Below, piece by piece: positions 24,101-37,437 of a stretch of 64,000 bases of DNA. This DNA comes from Ditylenchus dipsaci (Eukaryota; Nematoda; Chromadorea; Rhabditida; Anguinidae). The stretch covers positions 124,001 through 188,000 of the forward strand of contig SADC01001389.1 in the NCBI GenBank assembly GCA_004194705.1, read 5' to 3'. The notes beneath the pieces are model-generated. The model saw only the letters and a list, made by a program, of their open reading frames with translations, searched no databases and was not told the DNA's origin. Made by a program: the position numbers and the translations under genes. Each line of letters starts with the position of its first letter. Within the stretch, counting starts at the first letter, position 1.

Positions 24101-27100
24101 TTATACGTAAAAAGACGTCTAGACAAACGACACCCGGCTGTCATGAGTCCCAACGGTTATGGGTATATATCGCCCCACATATGTCTCCACAGCATATATC
24201 TCTCCAAATCCCAATTTTCCACATTTATTTAACTTACATTTGTCCTACAACGCTACTATACCGTTGTAGATGATGGCCAGGTGGTGCTAGCCAGATAGGG
24301 CTACCCAAGTGGTGTTACTCCTATTTGCACTGGCGATATCCAGGTGGTGGTACCCAGGTAGTGGCACCTAGATGGAGGTCCTTAGGTAGTGGTACCCAGT
24401 TAGTGATGCCCAGGTTGTATGATTTAGGTATCGGTACCGGGGCTACCTATCTACCCTACCTGGTCACCTACCAACCATAGCTGGCCATCTTCCTACCATA
24501 TAAGACCACATACTCTAACTGGCCACCACACACAAAGAAAATTAAAAATTGAATGATAAGTTTCAACTTCTTCTCGAGACAAAAACATTTTAATTTACTG
24601 AAGTTCCGTGTTTACTGTGGTGCTGATTTTCTGGATCCTAATCTTAAAATCGATAAGGCTTCGACCAAAATCTTTGTTTGCATGATATCTTTTTTTCATA
24701 AGATAGCCAAGATTCTGCGCTACAATGTAATAGAGCGCTTTTTTAGGTTTTGCTGTGAAAAAATCCAAAAAATCAAATTTATGAAAAACGTGACTGACGG
24801 ACAAACATAGTCCAAATGCTATATAGAGATGTATGTATACAGATTTTAAATTTAAAAAAAAAGAGGCCTATGATGAGATGCTTTACAAGTCTCATTGTGC
24901 TTTACTTAATTTGACTGAATTTCAAGTTTTTAGTCTGCCCGATGATTATGATCAAACCCAGTCAACTGCAATTGCCCACCAAAAAAGTCAATGCTCTTTA
25001 GTTCTGCCTTCTGATTTGCAAGCTTTGGCCAATGACACAAGAATAAATGGATTGCATAGACAAATGCCTGTGACTGAATCTAACAATGGAGTGGATAGCA
25101 CGCCAAACAGGAATCCACTTGAGGTGGAAACTTTTGTCTTTATATGTGTCGGGCCGACTACAGAAAAAAATATGACTCGGTCCCCTGTTTTTTTCGTATT
25201 TTTTGAATGCTAACCTTTGGCCAAAAAAATGGTAAAAGAATATTAAAAAAAAATTTTTGCCTTGCTCTCCCAAGATGATTTTTTCTAGGCTCAGGAGCCA
25301 GCCGAACACATGTAGAGCCAAACATTCTAAGGAATCTTTTTATTAAAAAAAATTTCGTTATAGATGTTTGGGTCAATGAATTCTTCATTCTCCTCTGAAA
25401 TGTATTCAATTGATGTGAGCGTAGAGACTGACTCAGAAATGGAGTGGATAACGCCCGACATGATTGCTAATAACAGTGATTATAGGTGGGTTTTGGAAAG
25501 CTATTTAAAATTTTGTCTATTTGCCTTTACTTTTGCTCTTTAGAGCCAACTATGCTGTCTGCCTGTCAAGAACATTATCAAAAACAACAACCGAAGGCGG
25601 ATAGGAAACCAGGCCGGCTCTTCTGTTCCTTACAAAGGGGATCGGGCCAGACAGTATTCTGATTTCTCTGAAAGCGAAAGGCCAGGACCAGGCAATTTTT
25701 CGTCGAGAATGAAGAGGAAAAGGTGATTTTGCCCAGATTCTTTTACCTTATTACCTGCTGACCATATTTTTTTAATCAGATACCGTCCTTCTCTGTCTCG
25801 CAATGGACCTAAACTGCCTAGTTGGTTAAGCAGCAGGACTTCTTTTAATTCGGAAATGTCTGTACCGGCCTCTCAAGCAGGAAGCATTTCAGCTCTGGAC
25901 AGGTTAAATGCTGCAGCCAGAAGGGTGGATAAAATGCTGATGGTGAACAAATTATACTCGGTAACTGTTTTAATATGAAATTTTTAGGAACTAGCTGTAG
26001 TGGATGGATTCAATGCCAACCAGCCGGAATGTGCCCGCTTCCCAACATCCAATGGCACCAATGGAGTGCATCAACCTTCGAAGCTATCTTCGAGAGATGT
26101 CCAATCTTCCTCCAAACGAGAGATGAGTAGCACCTGCCATACTGAATACGACAATGCCGATTCTGATGGGGTGTATTCTGATTCCGAGATGATCAACGAT
26201 TCTCAATTGGAGCAAACCAAGGGTAAAAACTATTGGTTGAATTATGCAACAACATCTCAGTCGATTCTGAAATGGCACCCCAGCTGTTCGGCTTGGTCCT
26301 CCAAGCTGATTTTTTTCAAATTTTTTATGCTTTTTTGGCGCTACTATCAAATAACCCCCCCCCCCCAGAATCAGACCTTTTAAAATTCGCTGTAACTACC
26401 CTTCAAAACAACAAGTTTAGGATTAGCCCTTAGGCTTGGGGTAAGCCAGTGTACGGAAGTTGTGACTAATAACTGTGTTACGCACTTTTTCTGAGTCTGG
26501 GACATAAATTTGGGTGCTTTTTATCTATGTTAAAAAGTGAAATTGTTGCGGGGGAAGTGTTCGATAGTAGAGTCGCTTTTTTTAAACTTTACAATTTAAT
26601 ATTGAAAAAGCAGTAAAAATGAAGCAAAAAGTAGAAGAAAAATTTGAAAAAAATCAGCTGGGAGGACCAAGGCAAATGCTGAATTGCCTGTTCCAGAACT
26701 GCTACATACTGTTCATTGCAAATGTCCTACCTCCCACTGACTGTAATTAATATTTCAGAAAGACTAGATGACCTAAAACAATCCCTGATTGCCAGCAAAA
26801 GCTCAAAAGAAAACCAGCAATTCAGGTCGAGCCCTCACCCACACAAAGGCCACCATCTTTCAGCCAACAGGGCGGGCATTGAAGGCTCAGCTCTCAGTCA
26901 AATAACTAACAACCGGAGGTTCGACAACGGCAGCGAGGCGGACATTGACAGTAATTGCTCTTCCCTCGCCTCTTCTATGATGTTCGACAAACTACGGTGG
27001 AAATCGGTGCACTCCATAGGCTACGAAAACGAATATGAGTTTGCTTCTGAAGATGAAGAAGAGGTGGATATCCACTCCTCAGCTGCCACGGAACTGAGCG

Positions 27101-27282
27101 GAATATTGGGCGGTAGAGAGCAAGGTGCTTTTGTGCCCTCATCTAGCCAACCTGCTTTTGAGCCTATGGATGCAGACACTGCCGAACAAGACTTGGAGAT
27201 TGGTGAAGCGACTAGCTTCAGACCCTACACCAATGCTGGTAGAGGGGACATTCTGGATGCTAGAGGAAGTCACCAAACTTAG
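10447..27282 (+). CDS. Transmembrane adenylyl cyclase (class III), probably catalytically impaired, 5' end missing
   Basis: About 23 exons encode roughly 1,550 residues with the canonical order of first membrane block, C1, second membrane block, C2 and long C-terminal tail. Active members convert ATP to cAMP at the plasma membrane, with C1 and C2 forming the shared active site. The best family match is the C2 entry (QLERFEYLNEQILL, then LPTHIAHSY) and the C1 region (VGIGSGSISSGIIGAKKW). The upstream segment FGDAHLERLYIHQQ is reminiscent of AC9/Ac13E-type enzymes, but the subtype is uncertain. Key residues look altered: C1 reads VIYAKIYG where FADIVG is usual, and C2 reads RYEVIG...TRAAKL in place of YDIWG...NVASR. 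The first exon shown starts at a splice acceptor, so the initiator lies upstream and was not found. Large introns carry MITEs; small ones are about 45-60 nt. Block entries follow with exon coordinates. Confidence 0.85.
11517..11748. mobile_element. TTAA palindromic MITE (copy 3) in a cyclase intron
   Basis: It is flanked by intact TTAA at 11513-11516 and 11749-11752. The arms carry CCTAATCATTAAGCC with TTTCAACTTGGTTTCTAGC, and their inverse. Terminal blocks are AGGGCAAACCCACGCTA and TAGCGTGGGCATGCCCC. Confidence 0.8.
12124..13720. other. Intron sequence, no gene recognised
   Basis: AT-rich intron. An open frame on the minus strand at 12874-13407 has no recognisable family pattern and begins with a hydrophobic stretch; it is most likely chance. 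Confidence 0.35.
13721..14730. mobile_element. Triple-nested foldback element
   Basis: Outer arms: CGGCCCTATCCAACAAATGG with CCTTGGTCCCCCTGTT, inverted at 14680-14730. Inside, flanked by TTAA at 13843-13846 and 14604-14607, is a second foldback with CCATGCTCGTGCAAGGCCAG arms. Inside that, about 14035-14420 forms a third palindrome (TCGTGTGCTCTTAGTTTGGA and inverse, between two GGATCC sites). Each layer reads as a separate insertion into an older element. Confidence 0.7.
15693..17677 (+). CDS. Adenylyl cyclase exons 4-9: last helix of membrane block 1, linker helix and C1 domain
   Basis: Exons are 15693-15842, 15887-15992, 16031-16152, 16976-17097, 17172-17330 and 17384-17677. The first has the last helix (LLATILVHIWSNFIGVYLF) and the signalling helix RAAFLNARNALSSQQEALQ. 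C1 then runs through LLSSALPAHV, FSVIYAKIYGLQ, VRIQSDAIIVLSG, EDHALAACHFSRDL, VGIGSGSISSGIIG and KKWHYDVIGMAYDNAKQLE. The second metal-site Asp (QSDAI) is kept, but the first (normally FAD) is Lys. In frame with the flanking exons, 15971-15973 reads TAG; a shifted frame would give YVEHYGQV, which fits the family better, so a paired indel, alternative splicing or a sequence error is likely. Confidence 0.75.
16381..16801. mobile_element. TTAA palindromic MITE (copy 4) in a cyclase intron
   Basis: TTAA flanks both sides (16377-16380, 16802-16805). The arms start AGGACCATGAAACTTGATAA and CGCGCGGGA-type blocks are inverted near 16750. Same subfamily as the element at 55235-55841 (shared GACAAAAT and AACATTATTGAC motifs). 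Confidence 0.75.
17771..19161 (+). CDS. Adenylyl cyclase exons 10-14: second membrane block
   Basis: Exons are 17771-17965, 18024-18125, 18633-18728, 18782-18993 and 19047-19161, all joining in frame. An acidic linker (KFDDEDMENDALLKMF) is followed by helices WFIPALAISILFLVVYGLY, ALIIVALAIMFIVLLMLY, VSILLIIVVLFMCGIVNT, VVHYSLISCAIWMLTTAVF, YLLASLVVAMIVYSIHVF and FDLLIGLVTLTMLIFLQS. Six helices match the expected second membrane block. The last exon leads into the C2 entry helix. Confidence 0.8.
18353..18540. mobile_element. Possible decayed pogo-like MITE
   Basis: It starts TACAGTCAAGTCTCGCTATA and ends GTTGACTGTA, with TA at both sides. The start resembles pogo/Tigger termini, as at 59216. 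The middle is a loose inverted repeat around a CTGAGTCTATT/AATAGACTGAG hairpin. Confidence 0.4.
19178..19718. mobile_element. TTAA-type foldback carrying a tRNA-like block (copy 5)
   Basis: Terminal repeats are GGACATGCTCGCCGCCGATG and the inverse ending GGCGAGCATGCC, flanked by TTGA (decayed) and TTAA. Inside at 19314-19385 is a tRNA-like unit (GGTGGCTTAGTGGTGAAGC then a B-box-like GGTCCGTCTCC). The same terminal and tRNA-like arrangement occurs in the eIF3e intron at 42323-42662. An extra palindrome (AAGTGCCTGCCC and inverse) makes this copy longer. Confidence 0.7.
19723..20099. mobile_element. TTAA palindromic MITE (copy 6), abutting copy 5
   Basis: It shares the TTAA at 19719-19722 with its neighbour and ends at TTAA 20100-20103. 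Arms are GAACCATGGTATTTGAACGC and the inverse GCGTTCAAAAACCATGGTCC. The two elements inserted side by side at one TTAA. Confidence 0.75.
20666..20913. mobile_element. TA-flanked MITE, CCGTATTCTCTCTATTAG termini
   Basis: Perfect terminal repeats CCGTATTCTCTCTATTAGTT and the inverse, flanked by TA on both sides. The interior contains a TTTGGAGTC-type inverted motif. Same terminal family as 21813-21941. Confidence 0.7.
21198..23793 (+). CDS. Adenylyl cyclase exons 15-17: C2 domain
   Basis: Exons are 21198-21696, 23282-23310 and 23363-23793. The order of C2 motifs is retained: the entry helix QLERFEYLNEQILL, LPTHIAHSYG, HTVGILSAKFG, the helix RLNRIIYEVDKLV, GLEKVRSSHCIYTAAVG and, after the 29-nt exon (GIDCGSALSL), VVGIDRPRYEVIGVPCTRAA. 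The purine-contact Lys of EKIK is Arg, the Asp of YDIW is Glu, and the Asn and Arg of NVASR appear as Thr and Lys. The domain is therefore conserved in fold but probably not in chemistry. A 29-nt microexon and the 1.6 kb intron rich in MITEs are unusual. The third exon ends in an acidic stretch (DFDDADEGEFMEDNA). Confidence 0.75.
21813..21941. mobile_element. Short TA-flanked MITE
   Basis: 129 bp, TA on both sides. Termini are CCGTATTTTCTCTATTAAGC and the inverse TTAATAGAGAAAATACGG. A smaller relative of 20666-20913, in the cyclase C2 intron. Confidence 0.75.
22640..23200. mobile_element. Foldback-family copy (b)
   Basis: Core hairpin 22784-22886: arms CTAAGGTAAGTGAGTGCGCG and ATGCGCACACCCACATACCT, inner stem CCAAGCCCCC / GGGGGCTTGG. 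Outer arms contain TTGCCTTGGTCCCC and GCCCCCAAGGC. The conserved block with GCATGCATACCAGAG lies at 22925-22945. It sits in a cyclase intron. Confidence 0.7.
24270..24480. repeat. Degenerate GGTGGTACCCAG minisatellite
   Basis: About ten imperfect units of roughly 16-20 nt with the consensus CCAGGTGGTGGTACCC. Similar degenerate arrays occur at about 33295-33475, 40545-40870, 44830-44950 and 51115-51260. Intronic, no coding frame. Confidence 0.5.
24855..27282 (+). CDS. Adenylyl cyclase exons 18-23: C-terminal tail and stop
   Basis: Exons are about 24855-25123, 25364-25485, 25546-25722, 25780-25960, 25988-26222 and 26759-27282, ending in TAG at 27280-27282. The phase between 23793 and 24855 does not close across a poly-A run near 24850-24865, so the start of this block is uncertain. 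The tail is polar and serine-rich, with acidic patches (DSEMEWITPDMI; SEDEEEVDIHSS) and the motif KWKSVHSIGYENEYE-like segment near 27000 (read RWKSVHSIGYENEYEF). It has no recognised domain and is probably a disordered regulatory tail. The separate exons share codon use with C2 and lie in one orientation, supporting a single gene. Confidence 0.7.
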
Positions 27283-27844
27283 CAGGGATATCAGAAGAAA
27301 TTTTGGGAATATCAACTGGCCAGCTTTTCGATATTGAAAATTGATTTTAGATTTTTCAATGGTGTATTTGTTTGATTATACGGGTTCGACTATTTGTTGT
27401 AAAATGCCTAACTTATGCTTTGCAGCCATCCTAATTGCTCATAATTTGTTAGTAACGAACAATAATTAATCCTGGGGTTGTCTACATTGTAACGAGTCAC
27501 ACAAGAGCATCTGCGTCATTAAATTACTATTAGCCATGAAATTTTTTTTTGGGAAATTTATCCTAGAAACTTAGCTATATTTCGAATGGTCAGTCGACTG
27601 AGAAAAAGGGCTTTTGGGTGGTAAAAATCCTGGCCCTCAAAATATACAAGTTTTGTGAATTTTGAAAAATATTCCAAGTCTAAATAAAATTTAGTTAATC
27701 TTATTTTGTCTGAAGTTTTAGAAATTTTCTTCCGCATAAAAAAGCAAACTTTTGCGGAAAATCAAGCTCTAAAACTTTAAAATTGAATCTAAAACGAATT
27801 TTTACAAAAGCAGATAAGCAACGACATAAGAAGATTAGTAAATC
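27283..27844. other. 3' flank of the adenylyl cyclase
   Basis: AT-rich sequence without exons. AATAATTAAT and AATAAAATTT occur, but no clear polyadenylation signal close to the stop is singled out. Confidence 0.3.
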
Positions 27845-28870
27845 GCATTTCGGCCAAAGTCAGTTCGTCCAAAGTCAATTCGTCCAAAAGTTCGTAGTTT
27901 CGTCCTATGCACTTCATTTCAATTCGTCCTAATTCGAGAATAATGAAGTCCGGCAAAATCTACATTGATCCACTTCCACCTGCGTACCGATATTCAGGCA
28001 CTCCAACTACTATCATCTGACCGTTTCTAAGGCACCGAAGTACCCCGTCCTTTGGACTACGACCTCAGTACTACTACGTGGTCTGAAACTTCTCGAGAAC
28101 TGAGGTTTCTGCAATTTAAATCGCTGGTTTGGTATAAACACACTATACTCAGGACATGATTGTAAGTAGGATAAAGTACTTTTTACTACTGGCTAAATCC
28201 AAAATTTCGGATTCTGGATGGAGTGTTCATAGCAAGTTCCAGTTGACCTTACTATCTACCCTGAAGCTTACTTAAAAACTATTACAGTCAGGAAAAAAAC
28301 GTTCGTTACCACCGGGATTGGAATCTGTGACATATTAGGGGATCAATTTACTCACCTACCCAAATTCCATGCCACACTGTCGAAAATTCCGCGAAAACTG
28401 TTTTTTGGAAGTTTACTAAAGGGAGATAAATTTTTTGCAAGAAAGGTATTGATCGAATTAGAATTGCACTGTGCTGATATGAATCGCTCAGAATCTCACC
28501 ACCGACCATTGCAAACCACTCTAACCCAATCTAAACAGTAGTTTGGCGTCGCTGGAGTGGTTTAGGATAGCTTCGAATATTCAGTGGTGTGATTCTGAGC
28601 GACTCATCCCATCGAAGTGCGATTCTGATTCGCGAAAAAAATTTATCCCTCTTTTGTAAACCCCCGAATAACTAGTTTTCACCGGCTTTTGGCCACTCTG
28701 GCATGGGTTTCTGAGCGGTTGAAGTTACTTCTGTGACCGTAAAAATGGTTTCCCGAAAATTTTTGACTTGAATTCAAATTTGGACAAATTAAAATTTCGG
28801 ACGAATTGACTTTTTGACGAATTGACTTTTGGACGAATTGTCTTGGATGAATTGACTTTGGACGAAATGC
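27845..28870. mobile_element. Foldback element with TTCGTCCAAAGTCAATTCGT arms
   Basis: The left end GCATTTCGGCCAAAGTCAGT is followed by direct repeats of CAATTCGTCC. The right end is the inverse, finishing GACTTTGGACGAAATGC. Inner arms at 28430-28640 (GAATCGCTCAGAATC, and its inverse) are also paired. No target duplication could be fixed and no transposase is present. Confidence 0.6.
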
Positions 28871-30073
28871 CATGGCACCATATTTTATATCTAAACGAAA
28901 ATTTGTATATTTTGCGAAAAGCGATAAAAACAAATTTCTAAGAAAGCTTTTTTTCAACAAAAACATCACGGCAGCCCAGAAACAAATAGGTACTTACCTA
29001 TAGTTAAATGGCAAATGGTAAATTTTAAATAGATGTACTTTTATTAACTCAACGCCTCTAAATTGTCCGAAAAAAAATAAAGGAAAAAACAATTACAAAA
29101 ATACGTTTATTTTTTTTAATTTTAAATAGAATACGGTGTTTGTGTTACAATGTTTTGTACAAAATATTTATAAGAAAAATAATTGCCAAATAAAATAAAT
29201 AATAAGTTTATTTACTATCAAAATTTGCGAAAATCCACAGATACAGATTGTACAAATATACTGTCTTTTTACTATTTATAACGTTTTCTTCTTTAAGTTA
29301 ATTGTATTCATTCTTTACACAGAGGAAGATGAAAAATAGTTTTTGAAAGAAAAAAGCAAAAGAATGTACTGCTAGCACGATAAGCTTAACAACAAAAGAA
29401 AAGTTATCTGGCTTTAATGGATTAACGGAAGTGAAATATTTGATTTTGAACAAAAAGAGTAAAAAACAACCAACTATCTGTTTGTTTAGCATGTTGGAAT
29501 ATCACTAAAAAACGAGAAGAATATGGAAAAGAGGAAAAGCATGCTACTGAAAATATTGACAAATCTGTAGAAATGATTGCATCTCAACGTTAAGCTTTTT
29601 TAAATGGAACTTTATGATTTTGTAGAGGGGCCCATTGTTACAGATGGATTTTTTAAAAGGGTATGCCTGTGAGCGACAAGAAAATTAAGGTGGGGACCAG
29701 CGGCGCTTATCTTTTTGAAACTTTTTACATGAGTTATATGGCTTTTTGAAGTTCTTGGTCCTTTAAGTATCTAAATTTTAACCCTTTTCTTAGATTTTCC
29801 TACTTTTGAGTAGCAAGCCGATGGAGCACGATAGGAAGAATGAAAATACAACCAATCCCAATATCGTGTAGATAGAAAATTATGATCCACACCAGGGAGA
29901 ACCGGGAGTGCGAAATTATCGACAAACTTAAAGTTGGAACAGACTTCACTAACTTGTAATCCAAAAGTCATGAAAGAGAATATGCAGTTCAATTCTCGAA
30001 TCGGCTCAAAACATTGTGTTATGAAAAATAAAAATCTATCTAAATTTTGCCACAAGACTGTCAGTGTTTTGTA
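28871..30073. other. AT-rich intergenic region between convergent genes
   Basis: This region lies between the 3' ends of the plus-strand cyclase and the minus-strand WDR7. No exon was recognised. A lone TTAA MITE-like right end (GGTCCTTTAA) is at about 29757-29766. Confidence 0.35.
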
Positions 30074-34475
<4,402 letters not shown>

Positions 34476-34539
34476 CTACGGCCTACAACTGAAATGTTGT
34501 AAATTTTGAATAAGTTAAAAAGCATTAGTTGCGTTTGCT

Positions 34540-34920
34540 TCAGCAAATAAAAAGCAATGTATGGTAACAGTAACAGCCAGTACTTTTCCTTAACAGGAAA
34601 GGACCCGTAAATTCTTGCTTCTCATGGTCTGTATGAGTGCAGAAGCACTTTTGTTTCTGAGGAATCAAAAAAATTTTTTGGTTCACCTTGATCCACCAAG
34701 GTAAAAAATTTTTAAAAATTCAAAAAAAAAATTTTATAATTTGCGCCAAAATATTTTAAAGGGAATAAGGGCTGTATTGGGAGGGAAGGGAATAAAAAAG
34801 GGTCACTAATCATAGAGAGCCCATTAACAAGAAGATGTTGAACACAGTTTTGAATACTGGAGCCTATCGCATATGGAAACTCTGGTATGCATGCTTTTTC
34901 ATGCATACCTTAAAAATGTT
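34540..34920. mobile_element. Truncated foldback-family copy (h)
   Basis: The flank GGGAATAAGGGCTGTATTGG at 34757-34776 and the block with CTGGTATGCATGC near 34880-34900 match copies (d) and (f). The CTAAGG hairpin core is absent, so this copy is truncated at about 34915. Confidence 0.5.
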
Positions 34921-35221
34921 TTTGACGCGAATTAAAGGGGGGACTTCTACGGCTACTTTTCGACATTGACTGCTACTTCACTTCACATACATTTTTTCAC
35001 ATATTTTGTTTTCTTGTCTCAGATGTTTTTACAGCAGTGAAAGCCGGATAAGTTGTCCGATATGGCATTGTCAAGCAACGTTGGGCTCGACTAGTGAATG
35101 CTTCTAAATTTTGAACAAATTTATATTCTAGACAATAAGCAGAAACAGAAAACAATCCGAAATTATATTGACAAAATGTGTGTAGTCCCACGCGTATTCA
35201 AACCGTTCAAATTGTCATGAT

Positions 35222-35709
35222 CAGAATTGTAACAAACGTCATGACGTCCGTCAAACGTCCCTTCACTTCACCTTCACTTCATAGCCATGAAGGACGGCAT
35301 GAAGGAAGGGCTCATATTTAAAAAAAATTTCAATGACGTGAAGCCTTCACGTCATGAACCAATGAAGGTGAAGAAAAAATCCTTCATTTACCAAGTGACG
35401 GAATTGAAGGTTGTTTGAAAGTTTAAAATGCACTGAAGGGAAAATGACGGAAAACTGGAGGAATGAGGAAAATGTTCATTGTTTAAAATTGAGGAACTCT
35501 TCACTGACGTGAAGAACTGACGGAAGGGTGTAAAAAATTTATTGACTGACGTGAAGATTGAAGGAAGGGCGGGAAAATTTTTTAGTGAAGGTGACGTGAA
35601 GATGAAGGCGAAAATTTTTTCCCAATGACGTGAAGAATGAAGAAAGAACGAAAATTAAAATTTTTGTGAAGGACGATTGAAGGACGGGCAGGGGTCCGTT
35701 ACAACTCTG
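35222..35709. mobile_element. hAT MITE with exact GTCATGAT duplication
   Basis: Termini are CAGAATTGTAACAAACG and the inverse ending CCGTTACAACTCTG. GTCATGAT occurs at 35214-35221 and again at 35710-35717. The interior is rich in direct and inverted units of TGACGTGAAG / CTTCACGTCA. It inserted into a TTAA-type element whose halves lie on either side. Confidence 0.85.
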
Positions 35710-35774
35710 GTCATGATAAGGAAGAGACAGGGTTTCTTTTAATAGTGGAAAGGACATCATATTTTTGCTGACAC

Positions 35775-36905
35775 GGAAAGTGCCTTTAAGTGCACGACCA
35801 CCCCGTCACCTATCAAAGAGCCTTACGTACCAAAAGATAGCCTTAACCGAGGTCGTTACTGAACCGTACTCGAATTTTTCATGCAGCAGTTCCTGGCGAG
35901 ATATTGCGATTTGAAAGTTGCAAAATCTAGAAGTTAAAATATTGAAAAAAAATACACCCTAAATGAATGTGTAGCTATGGCGCAGTAGTATCGGTTGAGA
36001 CATTTTTTTCATGAATTCATATATTTTTAAACCAAATGGTACCTTTCGTTAAGAATTAATCATTGTGATTGTAATCTCTCAATTTAGTGTCACTCTTTTT
36101 GCATGTTCTTACAAAAATATTTAGACCTGGCCAATGTTGGACTAGATTTTTTTCAACTGGTCGAATCGAAAATGCTGTATCTTGGCCCATTTTTTCGCTC
36201 GAGAAGGAATATTAACTCTTTTTTCTGAAACTTTTTTCAACTATTTGGTCTGGTACAAACTATAGAATTGTTTGATATTCCTGGAGCTATTACAAGAATC
36301 ACGACAAATGCATTTGGTCAAGTTTTGCTTCTTTTTCGAATCCTAAGATTTAAAAATCATTGTCATATCGTCAGACATAACAGAGTGACACTAAATTGAG
36401 ATACAGTCGACTCCCCCTATAACGTACCCCCTCTAACGAACTCCCTCTATAACGAACGATTTTTTTTGGTTTGTTGGATTCGCCCTAAATAAGGCCTCTA
36501 CAACGGACTCCCTCCATAACGAAGGGTGTCCCGAGGGTGTTCGTTATAGAGGGATTCGATTGTATTAGAATCCCACTAGTCAATTCTTCACGAAAAGATA
36601 CCATTCGATTAAAAAAATATATAAATTTATGGAAAATGAAAAAAAAGACGAAAAAAAGTAGATGTTTTGAGTGGGGATCGGAGCCGCGGCTAGACAAATG
36701 GAGTCTCAACCGATACCACTGCGCCATAACTACACATTGATTAAGGGTGTTATTTTTTTTATTATTTTTACTTTTAAAAAGCAATATCTCGCCCACGACT
36801 GCATCATAGGAAATTCGGATTATAGTCCAGTAAAGAGCTCGGTAAGGGCTATCTTTTGGTATATTAGGCTCCTTGATAGGTGACGGGGTGGTCGTGCCTT
36901 TTCCT
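35775..36905. mobile_element. Foldback with tRNA-like arms, containing a pogo-like MITE
   Basis: Arms: GACCACCCCGTCACCTATCA near 35799 and the inverse GATAGGTGACGGGGTGGTCG near 36875. Each arm carries a tRNA-like unit with TATGGCGCAGTRGTATCGG (about 35980 plus, 36700-36730 inverse). The loop contains the TA-flanked element 36404-36562. Confidence 0.55.
36404..36562. mobile_element. pogo/Tigger-like MITE
   Basis: TA-flanked. Starts CAGTCGACTCCCCCTATAAC and ends with the inverse-like CGTTATAGAGGGATTCGATT. Sub-terminal CTCTATAACGAAC repeats are present. Confidence 0.55.
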
Positions 36906-36926
36906 TGTGAGTATAAATTCTTTTAA

Positions 36927-37437
36927 AGGGGCATTGCCGTCTCCGACAACGGTTGTCCCGCCAATTCAAGATTTTTTCCTAATCATTAAACTTCTGTACG
37001 GATTTTTCAACTTAGCTTCTAACAAAACGAGGTCTAGAATTGAATTCTAGGCCTTGCTTTGTAAAAAACCAAGTTGAAAACTGCCATGAAATACAAAAAA
37101 AATACAAATACCACGAAAATACAAATGCACGTTGAAATACAACGCATTTGAATTTGTCAAATTCTCATTTGCATCAACAAGTATGGTCCTTTAAAGGACA
37201 TATCAGCACGTTACACTGCAATTAAGGCGGGGACGAGCAATTTTTTTTCTCTCGTGACTGTTTTCTATGAGCGTTCTACCTACTCCGACGAAAGTTTTCT
37301 GCCTACTTTTTGAAAGTAAGATAAAGTCTAAAATATCACACTTGACATGAAATGAGTGAAAACAAGGACGATTTTTAAAAAAATTGCTTGTACCCGCCTT
37401 AATTTGCAGTGTAACGCGCTTGTATGCCACTTCAGGG
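36927..37437. mobile_element. Two adjacent TTAA-type elements (copies 8 and 9)
   Basis: 36927-37190 is flanked by TTAA (36923-36926, 37191-37194). It starts like copy 2 (GGCATTGCCGTCTCCGACAA), but its right half is different, so it looks chimeric. Sharing the second TTAA, 37195-37437 folds on itself (TAAGGCGGGGACGAGCAA and inverse) and ends in a decayed TTCA. Confidence 0.55.

Noticed and set aside
24120..24540. CRISPR-like array suggested by regular GGTGGT units
   Set aside because: Units are degenerate, have no unique spacers, and the genome is clearly eukaryotic; it is a minisatellite.
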